From: Monarcha castaneiventris obscurior
Lineage: Eukaryota > Chordata > Aves > Passeriformes > Monarchidae
Direction: 5' to 3'
Length of the DNA: 64,000 bases
NCBI GenBank assembly: GCA_026261815.1
Contig: JAMPIT010000059.1
Location: forward strand, 14,060,001-14,124,000
This document shows positions 38,011 through 47,311 of this stretch, in pieces (positions within the stretch are counted from its first letter, which is position 1; each line of letters opens with the position of its first letter). A program made the translations under genes and the position numbers. The notes under the pieces were generated by a model. It did no database searches and was not told the DNA's origin. It saw only the letters and a program-made list of their open reading frames with translations.

Positions 38011-41000
38011 AAGCAAAGGTGAAGGGGGAAAGAAAAAAAACCCCAGATGGGAATCAGGTCAGGGGCTCACACGCCAAAGCCACTCCCCAGGCAGGTTCTT
38101 TTTCCATGATCAGCAGGGTTTGTGTGGTGACACCTTCTTTTCCTTCCCATTATAATTTGATAATGTGCACCTGGCAGGACTACCAGCATGTCGGCACTCC
38201 CAGGTGTAAAAAGATATCGGCCTCTCTAAAGATACAGACCTTGTGAAATGCCACACCTCGGCACAACACAGCCAAGGGCTGAGCTGCCCTTATTTGCATG
38301 TACTCACGACTTAGTCTTGCATAAAAGACCCATAAACTCTTTGGGAAAAGAACAGCTACGCATTTGTCTACTTTTTGTGTTCCAAGAACTTTTCTCGTTA
38401 GCTGCAAGATGACATTTTAATGAGGTTTCACTGCATAGAAAACATGGGACGATTTAACCAGTTCTGTCCGCCCCCTCCCTCCCTCCCCAAACTCTTTCTG
38501 AAATGAGTTACCATGCGGGAACAAAAGCTTTTATGAGAATTTATGTCATTCGTGTGGAGGCAGGGGTGAGGGAAAAGTCATTCAGCTGCCAAAGCTTGGC
38601 ATCAGAGTGTATGCCATTCCCTCTCCTGCCCCGTACTGGGTGGCAAAGTGGTCTTGTTCAGACCTGTGCAAGTTTCTTCAAAAGCCGGGAGCTAGTGTGT
38701 GTTTGTTTGTTTGTTTTGGAGTCACAGAGAGGGCAGCGTAAAATAGCTGCAAGGCAATTCCCGTTCAGTAAAATGGAAGTCTCACTGGCTCTTCATTCAA
38801 TACAGTGTGGCTCAAGAGGATATCCTGCCAACCCAATGATAACGAGGGAAATAAAGTCACTTCCTCACCAGCTGTTTGATTCAGGTAGAAAAAGGAAGCG
38901 TTTACTTCCTCATGTTTGCTCTCCCCGCCGCCCCCTCGGCCAGAAATGCCAAGCAGAAATTGCCTTCTCCCTCCACATTTTTGGTAAGGAGCTGTCAGAT
39001 CCGTAATGCTTCTGTGTGCTCAGCCTGTGGGCAGTACGTCCTCCTCTGTGACCGAGGAGCTGTGCCTTGCCTCTCCAGCTGGGGTGCAGACTGAGCTGCA
39101 AAAGGACTGAGGCTGAACAAACTCAGCTCATTCCACAAACAAAGAATGCCCATGTAATTAAAGATGACATTTGTTTCTTGGATCAGAGCTGCCGAATTTG
39201 GGCCAGCGGAAGAGCGGGATAGTGTGATCTCTTTGTTTTGGGACTGCCCTGACTCAGTGCACTATTACGCCTCCTAATCCTCCCAGAGTGACAAACCCCA
39301 CTTCTGTCCCGGGCTCCCTGCAAATCCCTGGAACTCTGGCCAGGAACATGCTCTGTCCTCCCTATATATAGTCCAGCAGGCAAGAAGGAAGTACGGGGTG
39401 TCCTTGGGGCAATCCTCCTGGCTTCAAATCAAGCCCAGGGAGGTGAATCAGGCATCTCAGGTGCTTTGGTGCCTAAGAGGAGCTTAGGCAGAGCATCATT
39501 CCCTTCCCCATTGCCACCTTTCTTGCTTCATGGAAACAGTCAACACCAAGTTGCACAGTAAACCAGCAACGGACTGATTTGACTTAATAAAAGCTTCTTA
39601 AGAAATGACTTTTTAAAAACTTACAGAGCTGAATGAAGAGTTCTTTTCCATATAATTTTTAACAGCCCCGATATAATTTTACATCCAGGACATAACTTCC
39701 CATTAAATTTTGAAGGTCTTAAAAGCAAGGTCTGCAATGATTTTCTTTCCAATTGTGTAAGACTTCCAAAAAGGTTGACCAAGCCAGAACTTGCCTCGGT
39801 CTATTTGCCAAGGGGACCCTTGCTTTCATTATAAAGAGTGCTTTTCAAAGGATATCAAGTGTTTCAAACAGTTTTCCTAATCTTATTTATTTTAGCTGAG
39901 ATTCTCTTATTTTAAACAGAGCAGTTTAGGTGACAAAAATCCAGTGACAAATACATGGCTTTACAGAAGACAAAACCTTATGAAACAGTTAAGATTCTGT
40001 TTAGGGTTCTCTTTGTGCTAAAAGAGTTTTCAGCAACGGGTCATACTTCCCTCCTCCCACCCCCCTTGTTTTAGTACATAAAATGGACATGTGTTTATTT
40101 AAAACAGGTTTGAAACTTAAACAAATAGTGACAGGCTGTTCAAACAAGCTTCGGAAATAGGCCTAATCAGGATGTTTGAGAAGGGGAGGGGGAACGATCA
40201 TAAAGAGCTACTTGTAATATATAGTGCAGACACCATTAGGTTGGGTTCATGTTATTGTTGTAATAATCTCGGACAAAAAGTACTGCATGCTGCACATTTT
40301 TTGTTAACATTCCTCTTTTGAGCCATAGGTTATGCCATATTTTTGTCTTGTATCCAAGTTTTACTGTTCCCCTCCGTCCTTCTCCATACCCAATATCAGG
40401 AGCTCTATGGAATCATTGGAAATGGTCTCACAGAAAAACTGGGAGGAATGTTCCTGAACTGGGATAGAAGGAAGGCACAAAATCTGCTCATTTTGGTATT
40501 GATACTGGGTATGCATCGACTGCCATGAATATACAGAAGTGAGACCTTCCCCATAGAAAGAAACCATGAAAACCTTAACGTTAAAATGTTTTCACATGAC
40601 TTGCATTTCCATGAGGGGCTTTTTTTCATTTCCTCTCTTTTCCACCCATAATAATATCACCAAGTGTTGAACTTTACCCTTGTTGTATTTTTATAAGGCC
40701 TGATCTTGAACTCCCTATACAGACAAGGCTCCTGTGGAAGACAGTGAGTCTGTACTGGCGACAACAGGATTTAGCCCAGTCTGTAACATTTTAGGATATT
40801 GTGTTACTTCATAGCCTTAAGGAGAAATAAAAGCAGCTTTCCAAAGAGCTGCACAGCAAACTGAGTGTGCTTTTTCAGCTCTGCAACAGCACAGCAGAAT
40901 ATTAAGGCCAGAGTTTGCAAATGTCTATGTCAAAAAACAGGCAGCTAAGCAAAAGTTGCCAATTTCTCTCTGAAATGAAGAATTTGCATTAAAACATTCC

Positions 41001-42548
41001 ATCCTCCCCGCAAAAGGTTAAGCTGCTTTCGCTTGAGAATATACCTTTGGAAACCCAAGTTGGAAAATGATTGCCTAGAGGAACAAGCATTGAGAAATAG
41101 CAAGAGGCAGACGTGTTTGCACGTCACTCAGTTGGCCAAAGCCTGTGGCTGTTCTGTTACCAAGCCTTACCTACTTACATCCACTCTGACCTACAGCATG
41201 CACCAACATTACTTAATGTAATAACATATTTTGGAAGTAAATATCTGTTATTTATTTGAATGTCATTCAGCGTCTAGTGAATAGAAGTCAAAATATTAAA
41301 AAACCTTACACGCCCTCTCGTGGTAAAACCACAGATTCTCCTATTCTGATAACAACTAGAGGTGCCTGATGAGGGAAGCTAATATAACTACACAATTTGA
41401 TTATCATTAGCTCAGTTGTAAGGTTTACATCAATAGTGGACACCTTTCTCTCCTCAATTCCTGCTGTAAACCATAACAATATATGCATTTTCAGAAGGCA
41501 GGTTACCTCCTAGCATAATAACATTGCAAAACAGCTAAAGGCACTATAACTTTAATAGAGAATGTTAACTTCTACCAAAAATGGGAAGTCTAGGGTAATA
41601 AAAGTAGAGACAGAAACCGTCATGTTCGATAGCTGTTTCATGGGTTTATTTCAGTAGCGTGGGAGCAGACCTTAACTGGCTGCACAGTAAAAGAGTTGCC
41701 ATAAATGATGCTATCAGTTTTGTCACATTTTTAGTCATTCAGCTTGGCTATTTACTGCTTTTGTGCCATACAGTATGATTTATCTGTCTCTCAGGAATGC
41801 TCTGAAGCGTCATGCTTGTTGGGAATTGCAGTCTGAAAGAAAGGCATTACGTGCAGAGTATCAATCCAAACATTAGCCCGGTCAAATCCCACTGTATTCA
41901 TGAGTCACAAAAACTTTATCTTTGCTACTTAAACAGCCTTTCCATTTGGTGCCTACATAGACAAACAGATTTTCCTGGAGCATACGACCGCGGCATCACC
42001 CTTTTTGGTGACAGTTGTGAAAGATTATCATAGGTGTAACACAACCCTCACACGTTCAGTTCATACGGAAGAAACCTCTGTGGCTACTATGCAAAGACTT
42101 CTGAGCCAATCCCAAGGGAACCAAACAAACACTGCCTTATTTGCAATGAAGCTGACCTGCAATATAGATGCCCCATGTCCAGTGGAAATGAAAGATTTGG
42201 AGAATGAAAGTTCATCTACTTCCTTTGTGTGTTTGTATAGACAACATTTAGGACCCAATATAGTGGTAACTTATATTTTAAAATACTGCTTCTGTCTTTT
42301 CTGTTAGACCGGGTATGCCTAAAGCAGAAGTCACAACCATGAGTAATTTCAGCAATATTTGTAAAGAAATAGGCAGGAGAACTTTTTTTTAAACACAAAA
42401 ACCAGAGCTCCCAAATCACTATTTTAATAGGTTTGGGTGGTCTTCTTGTGCCAGCAGGATTGCTGGGTGACCACTGAGAGTGAAGAAGTTGCCTTCACTT
42501 CCCCATCCCCCCTTCCCCCAAGAAAAACAGTGACTGCTATTCTGATAT
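38011..42548. other. Intronic sequence just upstream of the BCL2 terminal exon
   Basis: No gene is supported. A GTTT tract lies at about 38697-38718. GC-rich words occur near 38920-38940, but there is no CpG island. Positions 39590-40270 are AT-rich, repeat-poor sequence that could contain conserved non-coding DNA. The longest open frame, 38503-39006 plus, has no recognisable domain. Confidence 0.5.
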
Positions 42549-42569
42549 TCCTTTTCTCATTTTTTCTAG
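42549..42569 (+). promoter_or_regulatory. BCL2: Splice acceptor of BCL2 terminal coding exon
   Basis: A pyrimidine-rich tract (TCCTTTTCTCATTTTTTCTAG) ends in the acceptor AG at 42568-42569, directly before the GAT codon. A possible branch-point adenine lies in TCTGATA at 42541-42547. The junction is phase 0, the phase I expect for BCL2, where the upstream exon ends on a complete Trp codon. Confidence 0.93.
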
Positions 42570-42704
42570 GATGCCTTTGTGGAGTTGTATGGCAACAGTA
42601 TGAGGCCTTTGTTCGATTTCTCCTGGATCTCTCTGAAGACTATCCTGAGTCTGGTTCTGGTGGGAGCTTGCATCACTCTTGGCGCTTATCTCGGACATAA
42701 GTAG
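42570..42704 (+). CDS. BCL2: BCL2 apoptosis regulator, terminal coding exon (C-terminal 44 residues)
   Basis: BCL2 is an anti-apoptotic protein of the outer mitochondrial, ER and nuclear-envelope membranes. It binds the BH3 helices of BAX/BAK and BH3-only proteins and blocks membrane permeabilisation. This exon reads in phase 0 from GAT to a TAG stop at 42702-42704, giving 44 residues. It starts with DAFVELYG, the second half of BH2, whose first half (the NGGW region) must lie in an upstream exon outside the window. It continues with [10 protein letters not shown], then a hydrophobic segment (about residues 23-40 of the exon) with [17 protein letters not shown], and ends in the basic tail GHK. 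This is the classic tail anchor. Against human BCL2 as I remember it, changes are few: Asn for Pro after ELYG, and Ile/Val substitutions in the anchor. The reading frame is intact. Full-length BCL2 is about 230-240 residues, so roughly 80% of the protein is encoded outside this window. Confidence 0.97.
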   Translation, partial: DAFVELYGNSMRPLFDFSWISLKTILSLVLVGACITLGAYLGHK

Positions 42705-42830
42705 AGTCACCCAGTTTATTGTGGATTACAAAAGTCTTTCAAAACAACAAAATAATATTTTTTTTTTCTGTAGCACAATGATATTTTATGAGCAAAGCAA
42801 CTTCCCAGCGAAAGATTAAATCAGCTATTA

Positions 42831-42895
42831 CTGCCAAAGGAAATATCATTTATTTTTACATTGCCGGAAAATTATTTATTAAAAGATATTTACAT
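42831..42895 (+). promoter_or_regulatory. BCL2: AU-rich element in the BCL2 3' UTR
   Basis: Lies about 130 bases after the stop codon and contains ATTTA-type words: CATTTATTTTTACATT near 42847-42862, ATTATTTATTAAAAG near 42871-42885 and ATATTTACATTTT near 42886-42898. The lead-in CTGCCAAAGG and the following AAATATCATTTATTTTTACATT resemble the human BCL2 AU-rich element as I remember it. That element controls mRNA stability in mammals, with decay- and stability-promoting RNA-binding proteins described for it. Function in this species is inferred from sequence position and similarity. Confidence 0.8.
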
Positions 42896-44370
42896 TTTAA
42901 CCTGCTATTTTCAGAACCTCAGCAAGTTGTATCTGTCATCACATCATGCTGTTATTCTTAACTTTAATGAGCCCCAGAGTATTTTACGTTCTTTTTTTTT
43001 TAATTAATGCCGCTGGCTGGATTATTTTATCTCTGAAGAGCGAATATACTGACAAAGACCTACCTGCTTACACTTACAAGGGCAGTTACTTGAGCTGCTA
43101 AAAACTGCCAAATTGCGTTGAATTTCCTAGCATTTTCCGGGAGGGATCTGAAAGACAAGGTCAGCATGAACAAAGTCCTCACCCTGTCCTGCTGGCAAGA
43201 ACTGACGTAGTAAACAATTCAATATGGTACATATATGGAGTCAAGACAGAAACTTCTTGAAGGACACTTGGCTATCCCTACAGGAGAACAGTTGGAAATA
43301 TGATTGCCTATGCCTTTTAAACATGTGTTTTCAAGTTACCAGCTGTGCCATCACATCATAGTCACAATACCCACACAATACATGTCAACTTTTTTTTTAA
43401 TAGAAGTGTGAAGTTAAATCTTTGGGGCTCGCAGGAGATTGCTGTTCCAATGATTTTCTCAGCAGCAAAAAGTTTTTTGTGGCTACTGACACAGAAACAT
43501 CAGGAGACCTTAAGTGCCTGCTTCAACAGAGCAGAGCTGGAGTCTGAAGATCTGACCTGTGTCCCACTTTAGTGGGCTCATATCTGCAACTAATCCTGCT
43601 TACTTACAGAGTTCCTCCGGGGGTTTGAAACCAATTAGATGTGGTCTCCAAATCCCTGAAAGTTGAAAAATATCCTAATTTTATTTGGCAAAAAGCAGAC
43701 CTCAGCTAAGTTACAGATTAGCTCTGACTATCCTTGTTTATCAAACTGGACACCAAAATCGAGTTCATTTTCGTAACAGGAAAGGAAAGTGAGATTTATC
43801 ATCCTGCCCCTCACCCTCAAAATTATTTCATGCTAATAATTTCCTAAGACCGTCTACAGAAGAAAAGATGGTGAAGAAACTCAAAATCCTCTCTCTGGAC
43901 AGAGACTCTCTGACACCTCGCTTGTGCAGGTGCCTGCTGTCATCTCAAGTGAAAATAGGGTGAAGGAAAAGGGGGAGTGGGAAGTGTGAAGTCATCTGCT
44001 CCTGTTACAAAATGCAACGCAAGTCAAACTAATGCAGAGTACATAATACAGTTTTGTAAACAGACCTGTGTTCTGAAACCAGATGTGTCAATGCCTTTTA
44101 AAGAGGGGCTTTCCGTGAGCTTGGCGGGGGCCAGGAGTCCCCTGGAAACCGAAGACTCTGAAGCGTCGAGTCCCACGGGCTGCTCTGAGGCATGGAAATG
44201 TCCAGCTTCAAATGTTTGAAGTCCTGCGCTTCTATTTTTTCTATGAAACTTTTGAAATCTGGGATTTGTGGGTAAAATGGACGTCCAGATGTAAAAGGAA
44301 AGTTTGCAAAGCTCTGGATAAAATGTACCGTACAATACATAAGTGCTCAAAGGGTAAAAAACATACAGTG

Positions 44371-44376
44371 AATAAA
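44371..44376 (+). terminator. BCL2: Candidate internal polyadenylation signal (AATAAA)
   Basis: Canonical AATAAA hexamer inside the 3' UTR, about 1.67 kb after the stop. A similar AATAAACT word is present in the human UTR at a comparable place as I recall it. Use here would remove the miR-15/16, miR-200 and miR-181 matches further downstream. Usage cannot be judged from sequence alone. Confidence 0.4.
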
Positions 44377-44403
44377 CTGTAGCTCCAACCTCAAGATTTC
44401 ACC

Positions 44404-44594
44404 TGAATAACTTTGTGGCATTATATGCAAAATATCTCCAGTAACTCGGGAATGTAATATGTTCAATGTTAAGGCTGTAGTTGATGTTGTGTCTTCAAAG
44501 CTGCTTTTATGTTTGGTTTTTTTAAGAGTTGTACATCTCAGCATTTTTACTGCTATTTAGTCGCGGCACCTACACTTTGTATGAGCAAAGATGG
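44404..44594 (+). promoter_or_regulatory. BCL2: Conserved BCL2 3' UTR block
   Basis: The order GAATAACTTTGTGGCATTA, GGAATGTAATATGTTCAATG, GCTGTAGTTGATGTTG, CAAAGCTGCTTT, ACATCTCAGCATTTTTA, TATGAGCAAAGATGG follows a segment of the human BCL2 3' UTR as I remember it, with small insertions and deletions. I do not know a defined regulatory factor for this block. It helps to anchor the UTR assignment. Confidence 0.75.
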
Positions 44595-45059
44595 AGCAAG
44601 CTTATGTTTCAGATTTGAAATTACTTAATTTTATAGAAATGTAGAAAGGAAATATTTCTAAGAACGCAACAATGTGAACTATGCTTGATTAAAGGAAAAA
44701 TCCCACCATCAAACAAAAAGTACCTGCAGTGCTTTCAGAGTGCTTCTTTAAGAAGTGGGCATGCTCTTGTAGGGTTTTTATGAAAAATATTTCAAATCAG
44801 AGAAACTGAGGAGTATTGTGGATTGAGTGTGGGCTTTGGTTTTTTTTCTCAGCTTACAAACTGAATTTGTCTGCAGCCAATTGCACAACTGGAATTGGCT
44901 GGTATTGAGCTTATGTTTCATTTCACAATCTAGTCTTCGTTTCAATTTGTGCCCATATGCCCATTAAAGTTTATGAACTATTAGACCTCAAATTGTTTCA
45001 ACATTGTTTATTTTATTAAAGGTTTACATTGTCAAAAGTAGTAAAAATATCAATTCCAG

Positions 45060-45067
45060 TGCTGCTA
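45060..45067 (+). promoter_or_regulatory. BCL2: miR-15/16 family 8mer seed match
   Basis: TGCTGCTA is a full 8mer match to the miR-15/16 seed. It is embedded in AATTCCAGTGCTGCTATAATACC, downstream of AAAGGTTTACATTGTCAAA (45018-45036). In the human UTR, as I recall it, the same GTGCTGCTA word follows the same AAAGGTTTACATTGTCAAA word. Repression of BCL2 by miR-15/16 is an established mammalian interaction. Preservation here suggests that the control is shared with birds. Confidence 0.8.
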
Positions 45068-45177
45068 TAATACCAGGATAATTTGAATGGGGTTTTTGTT
45101 TTTAATACCTTCCAACGGCTAAAGTTTTTTAAAGCTGCTTTAGAAATAATATGAAAACGACACATGATACACAATTA

Positions 45178-45183
45178 AATAAA
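45178..45183 (+). terminator. BCL2: Candidate internal polyadenylation signal (AATAAA)
   Basis: AATAAA in ACAATTAAATAAATACTGAGG, with T/G-rich sequence (TTTTGTGTTCCATTGTGT) about 10-30 bases later, a plausible downstream element. Use would keep the miR-15/16 site but drop the miR-200 and miR-181 matches. Confidence 0.4.
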
Positions 45184-45334
45184 TACTGAGGATTTTGTGT
45201 TCCATTGTGTCTACTCACTGGACTTCCCAGTGTATTTGTTAGTACAAGGCAAAAAGAAGAGTCGTGATGACTGTTGATGATTTTATTTTATTAAAGAGCT
45301 AATGGAGTTTTCCCATCCTGACTGCAGAATAGTA

Positions 45335-45341
45335 CAGTATT
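45335..45341 (+). promoter_or_regulatory. BCL2: miR-200b/c/429 seed match in conserved block
   Basis: CAGTATT is a 7-base match to positions 2-8 of miR-200b/c/429. It lies in GTACAGTATTGTGGCTGCA, a word that I recall unchanged from the human BCL2 3' UTR. Targeting of BCL2 by this family has been reported in mammals. The role here is inferred. Confidence 0.65.
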
Positions 45342-45404
45342 GTGGCTGCATTAGGTATAATGATAGTTGATAATACATTTATTAAGAAAACATATTAGAA
45401 ACAT

Positions 45405-45412
45405 TGAATGTA
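45405..45412 (+). promoter_or_regulatory. BCL2: miR-181 family 8mer seed match
   Basis: TGAATGTA is an 8mer match to the miR-181 seed, within ACATTGAATGTATATAAAAGC. The human UTR has a near-identical AATGAATGTATATAAAAGCC word as I remember it. BCL2 is a reported miR-181 target in mammals. It lies 70 bases after the miR-200 match in the same conserved block (45325-45425). Confidence 0.65.
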
Positions 45413-45433
45413 TATAAAAGCTTGAACTTCGTA

Positions 45434-45439
45434 AATAAA
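45434..45439 (+). terminator. BCL2: Candidate internal polyadenylation signal (AATAAA)
   Basis: AATAAA in TCGTAAATAAAATCC, just after the conserved miR-181 block. T-rich sequence follows (TCCTCTCTTCTCACTCCTGC, then ATTTCTTTTGC), but a clear GU-rich element does not. Use would give a UTR of about 2.75 kb that keeps all of the miRNA matches listed here. Confidence 0.45.
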
Positions 45440-47287
45440 ATCCTCTCTTCTCACTCCTGCATTTCTTTTGCAATAATTCCTGTGTTTCCTACTCTTCATT
45501 ACACTTCCACGTAAGATTTTTTGCTCCACAAAATGCCTTACAGACTTCCATGCTCAAAGACTATGCTTCAGTGAAAACCCATCCTCTGTCACTATGTTGG
45601 CACAGACATCTGACCACTCTCACCATATCCCAATTCTAAAAGGAAAAAAAAAATTTAAAAGAGGGATACTTCTGAGGTGTTTAGGTGTGGAGAATCAGAG
45701 GTCAAAAAGGAAGGAAGAGGTCAGGAAGTGGAGGGAAATAGAGAGATCACTGAAGTATCTCCCTGGTTAAAGATGAGTGTTACCTGGAATTTGTTTATTT
45801 TTCATCCTTTCCATTGAAAAAGGATGATATAAGGACAGAGAAAAAGCTTACAAAGACCCCACAATTATTTTTCACTATAGAACTTTATTAATGCTGAAGG
45901 CAGTTTTTTAAAACAGAAAATGCATAGGCATTGAAGAGAAGTACTGGATTTTGCTATATTCAACTTAGGTGTCCTTAAATATTTTTCCCTCCATTTTTAA
46001 AGAAAATGATGAAAGAAAGTATTTTGCTTGTGAAAAAATATTCCGTAGGATCACCTGAGACTTGTCATGAATCAGTAACTTAGGAACAGATGAAAAAATT
46101 CTGCAAGTATTCTGAACTTAGAGGTGATGCAGAGGACATTTCTTAATGGAACAAGCACTGGATCCACCAAAGGACTAATGGGGCCGTCAAGGTAACAGAG
46201 ACTATACAGATGGGAAAGGGAGCTGGAAGATAGGGAGAATGACATTGGTATGTAAGAAAATCTTCAGTTTCATATGTTGCAGGAGTTCACCCAAGATGGT
46301 CAGAAAATAACTGTTAACTAAAAGCAGCTACAAGTGTGTGTACTACATGGCTATGATTACTAAAAACCTGCAATTACAAAATTATGTGTAAATTATTGTA
46401 AAATTATCTAGCCTATAAAAGTTCATCGGTTTGCTGTTGTGATTGGGGATGATATAGCCTGAGTAGTTTTGCACTAAGAAGGAACAAAAGTGAAAAAAGC
46501 AGTCTGAAACCAGATGTGCAAAGGCAACACGAAGGTGATGCAGTTCAAAGAACACAGTCCCAGTCCCCCCAGTCCACGCAGTCTCCCCAGCTGGGACAGC
46601 GAGAGTCTGGGCTGCACGCTTTGACCCTGAAGCATGACACTGCTTAGCTGTGCACCTGCACCTCACTTCACAAACCTATTGATTAAAAGTATCGAGAAGT
46701 AGCATGTTTAAAGCCTTTCTTCTCTTTCCTTTCTCCATTTCTGAACAAACTAGCAAAATCACTCCTTTCTATTATGAGTTTATGGCTCAGTACTATATGA
46801 AAAATTACACATATTTTAATTTATGGGTATAAAAATTCTTTCTCACTGCAAAAGCCCAGCTTTATTTTTCATTCCTATCTCTCTTTCCAACAAGGCTAAA
46901 TACGAGGAAGACAAAAGAGCTAATTTAATCTGTAATTGGTTTAAATCACACTTCTATACTAAGTTAATGCAGCTTCATCACACAGTGAAATTATCTTCAA
47001 AAAGTAATACAGCATTAAGAGTTCCACACAAAAACTATATATTTTTATAATTTAAATAGCGGTTTTTTTCTTTTTCTTCTGAATATTTGAATTTTAATTA
47101 TCACCAGCATAAATGTACATAAGCAGATATTGTTTATCCAGTACCTTTGGATGATGTATGTATGGTAATGTAGTTTGTCAGTTTATCATCATTTAATATG
47201 ATTATGTTGTTCTTTGTCTTTAAAATGTTATAAGAACATGCTGCCATTAAACTTTCCATGTCTGTCTAGTTTATATTGTGAAAAAAT

Positions 47288-47293
47288 AATAAA
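47288..47293 (+). terminator. BCL2: Distal BCL2 polyadenylation signal (AATAAA)
   Basis: AATAAA is preceded by GCCATTAAACTTTCC (47243-47257), TGTCTGTCTAGTTTATATTGTG (47259-47280) and followed by GCACACTGTGAGATACTTG. The same chain of words surrounds the terminal signal of the longest human BCL2 transcript as I recall it, so the 3' end is placed near 47311. A T/G-rich element (TTGTTTTGCATTTGCATTG) lies immediately downstream, as expected for cleavage. Confidence 0.88.
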
Positions 47294-47311
47294 AGCACAC
47301 TGTGAGATACT

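Larger units (their letters stand above)
1..42569 (+). other. BCL2: BCL2 last intron (3' portion)
   Basis: This whole stretch lies upstream of the BCL2 terminal coding exon and ends in its splice acceptor, so it is inferred to be the 3' part of the intron before that exon. No exon encoding the BH4, BH3 or BH1 regions or the first part of BH2 was found in any frame, so the intron continues beyond the left edge and is longer than 42.5 kb. A giant intron at this position is an established feature of BCL2 in mammals. Inside it are three CR1 copies and several microsatellites, listed separately. No nested gene was recognised on either strand. The intron assignment depends on the locus being intact and is an inference. 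Confidence 0.8.
42705..47311 (+). other. BCL2: BCL2 3' untranslated region
   Basis: Sequence from the stop codon to the distal polyadenylation region, about 4.6 kb, comparable with the long mammalian BCL2 3' UTR. Support comes from several blocks, in the same order, that resemble the human 3' UTR as I recall it: an AU-rich element near 42831-42895, a block at 44404-44594, a block at 45009-45160, a block at 45325-45425 and the distal end at 47240-47311. Between the blocks the sequence is diverged. No transposon is recognised inside the UTR, unlike the intron, which fits selection against insertions. Open frames within it, such as 43345-43572 and 43977-44219, are not considered coding. The exact 3' end is inferred from the signal and not observed. 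Confidence 0.88.

Noticed and set aside
38503..39006. 167-codon open frame upstream of the BCL2 exon
   Set aside because: No domain, no conserved motif, and it lies inside the inferred intron. Considered chance.
39362..39375. TATA-box-like word CCTATATATAGTCC as a promoter
   Set aside because: A single AT word inside an intron, with no CpG richness, initiator or downstream exon to support it.
42437..42700. Open frame of 87 codons over the BCL2 exon
   Set aside because: It reads the exon in the wrong frame (42437 is not in phase with 42570) and runs through the intron and splice acceptor. The true product is read from 42570 in phase 0.
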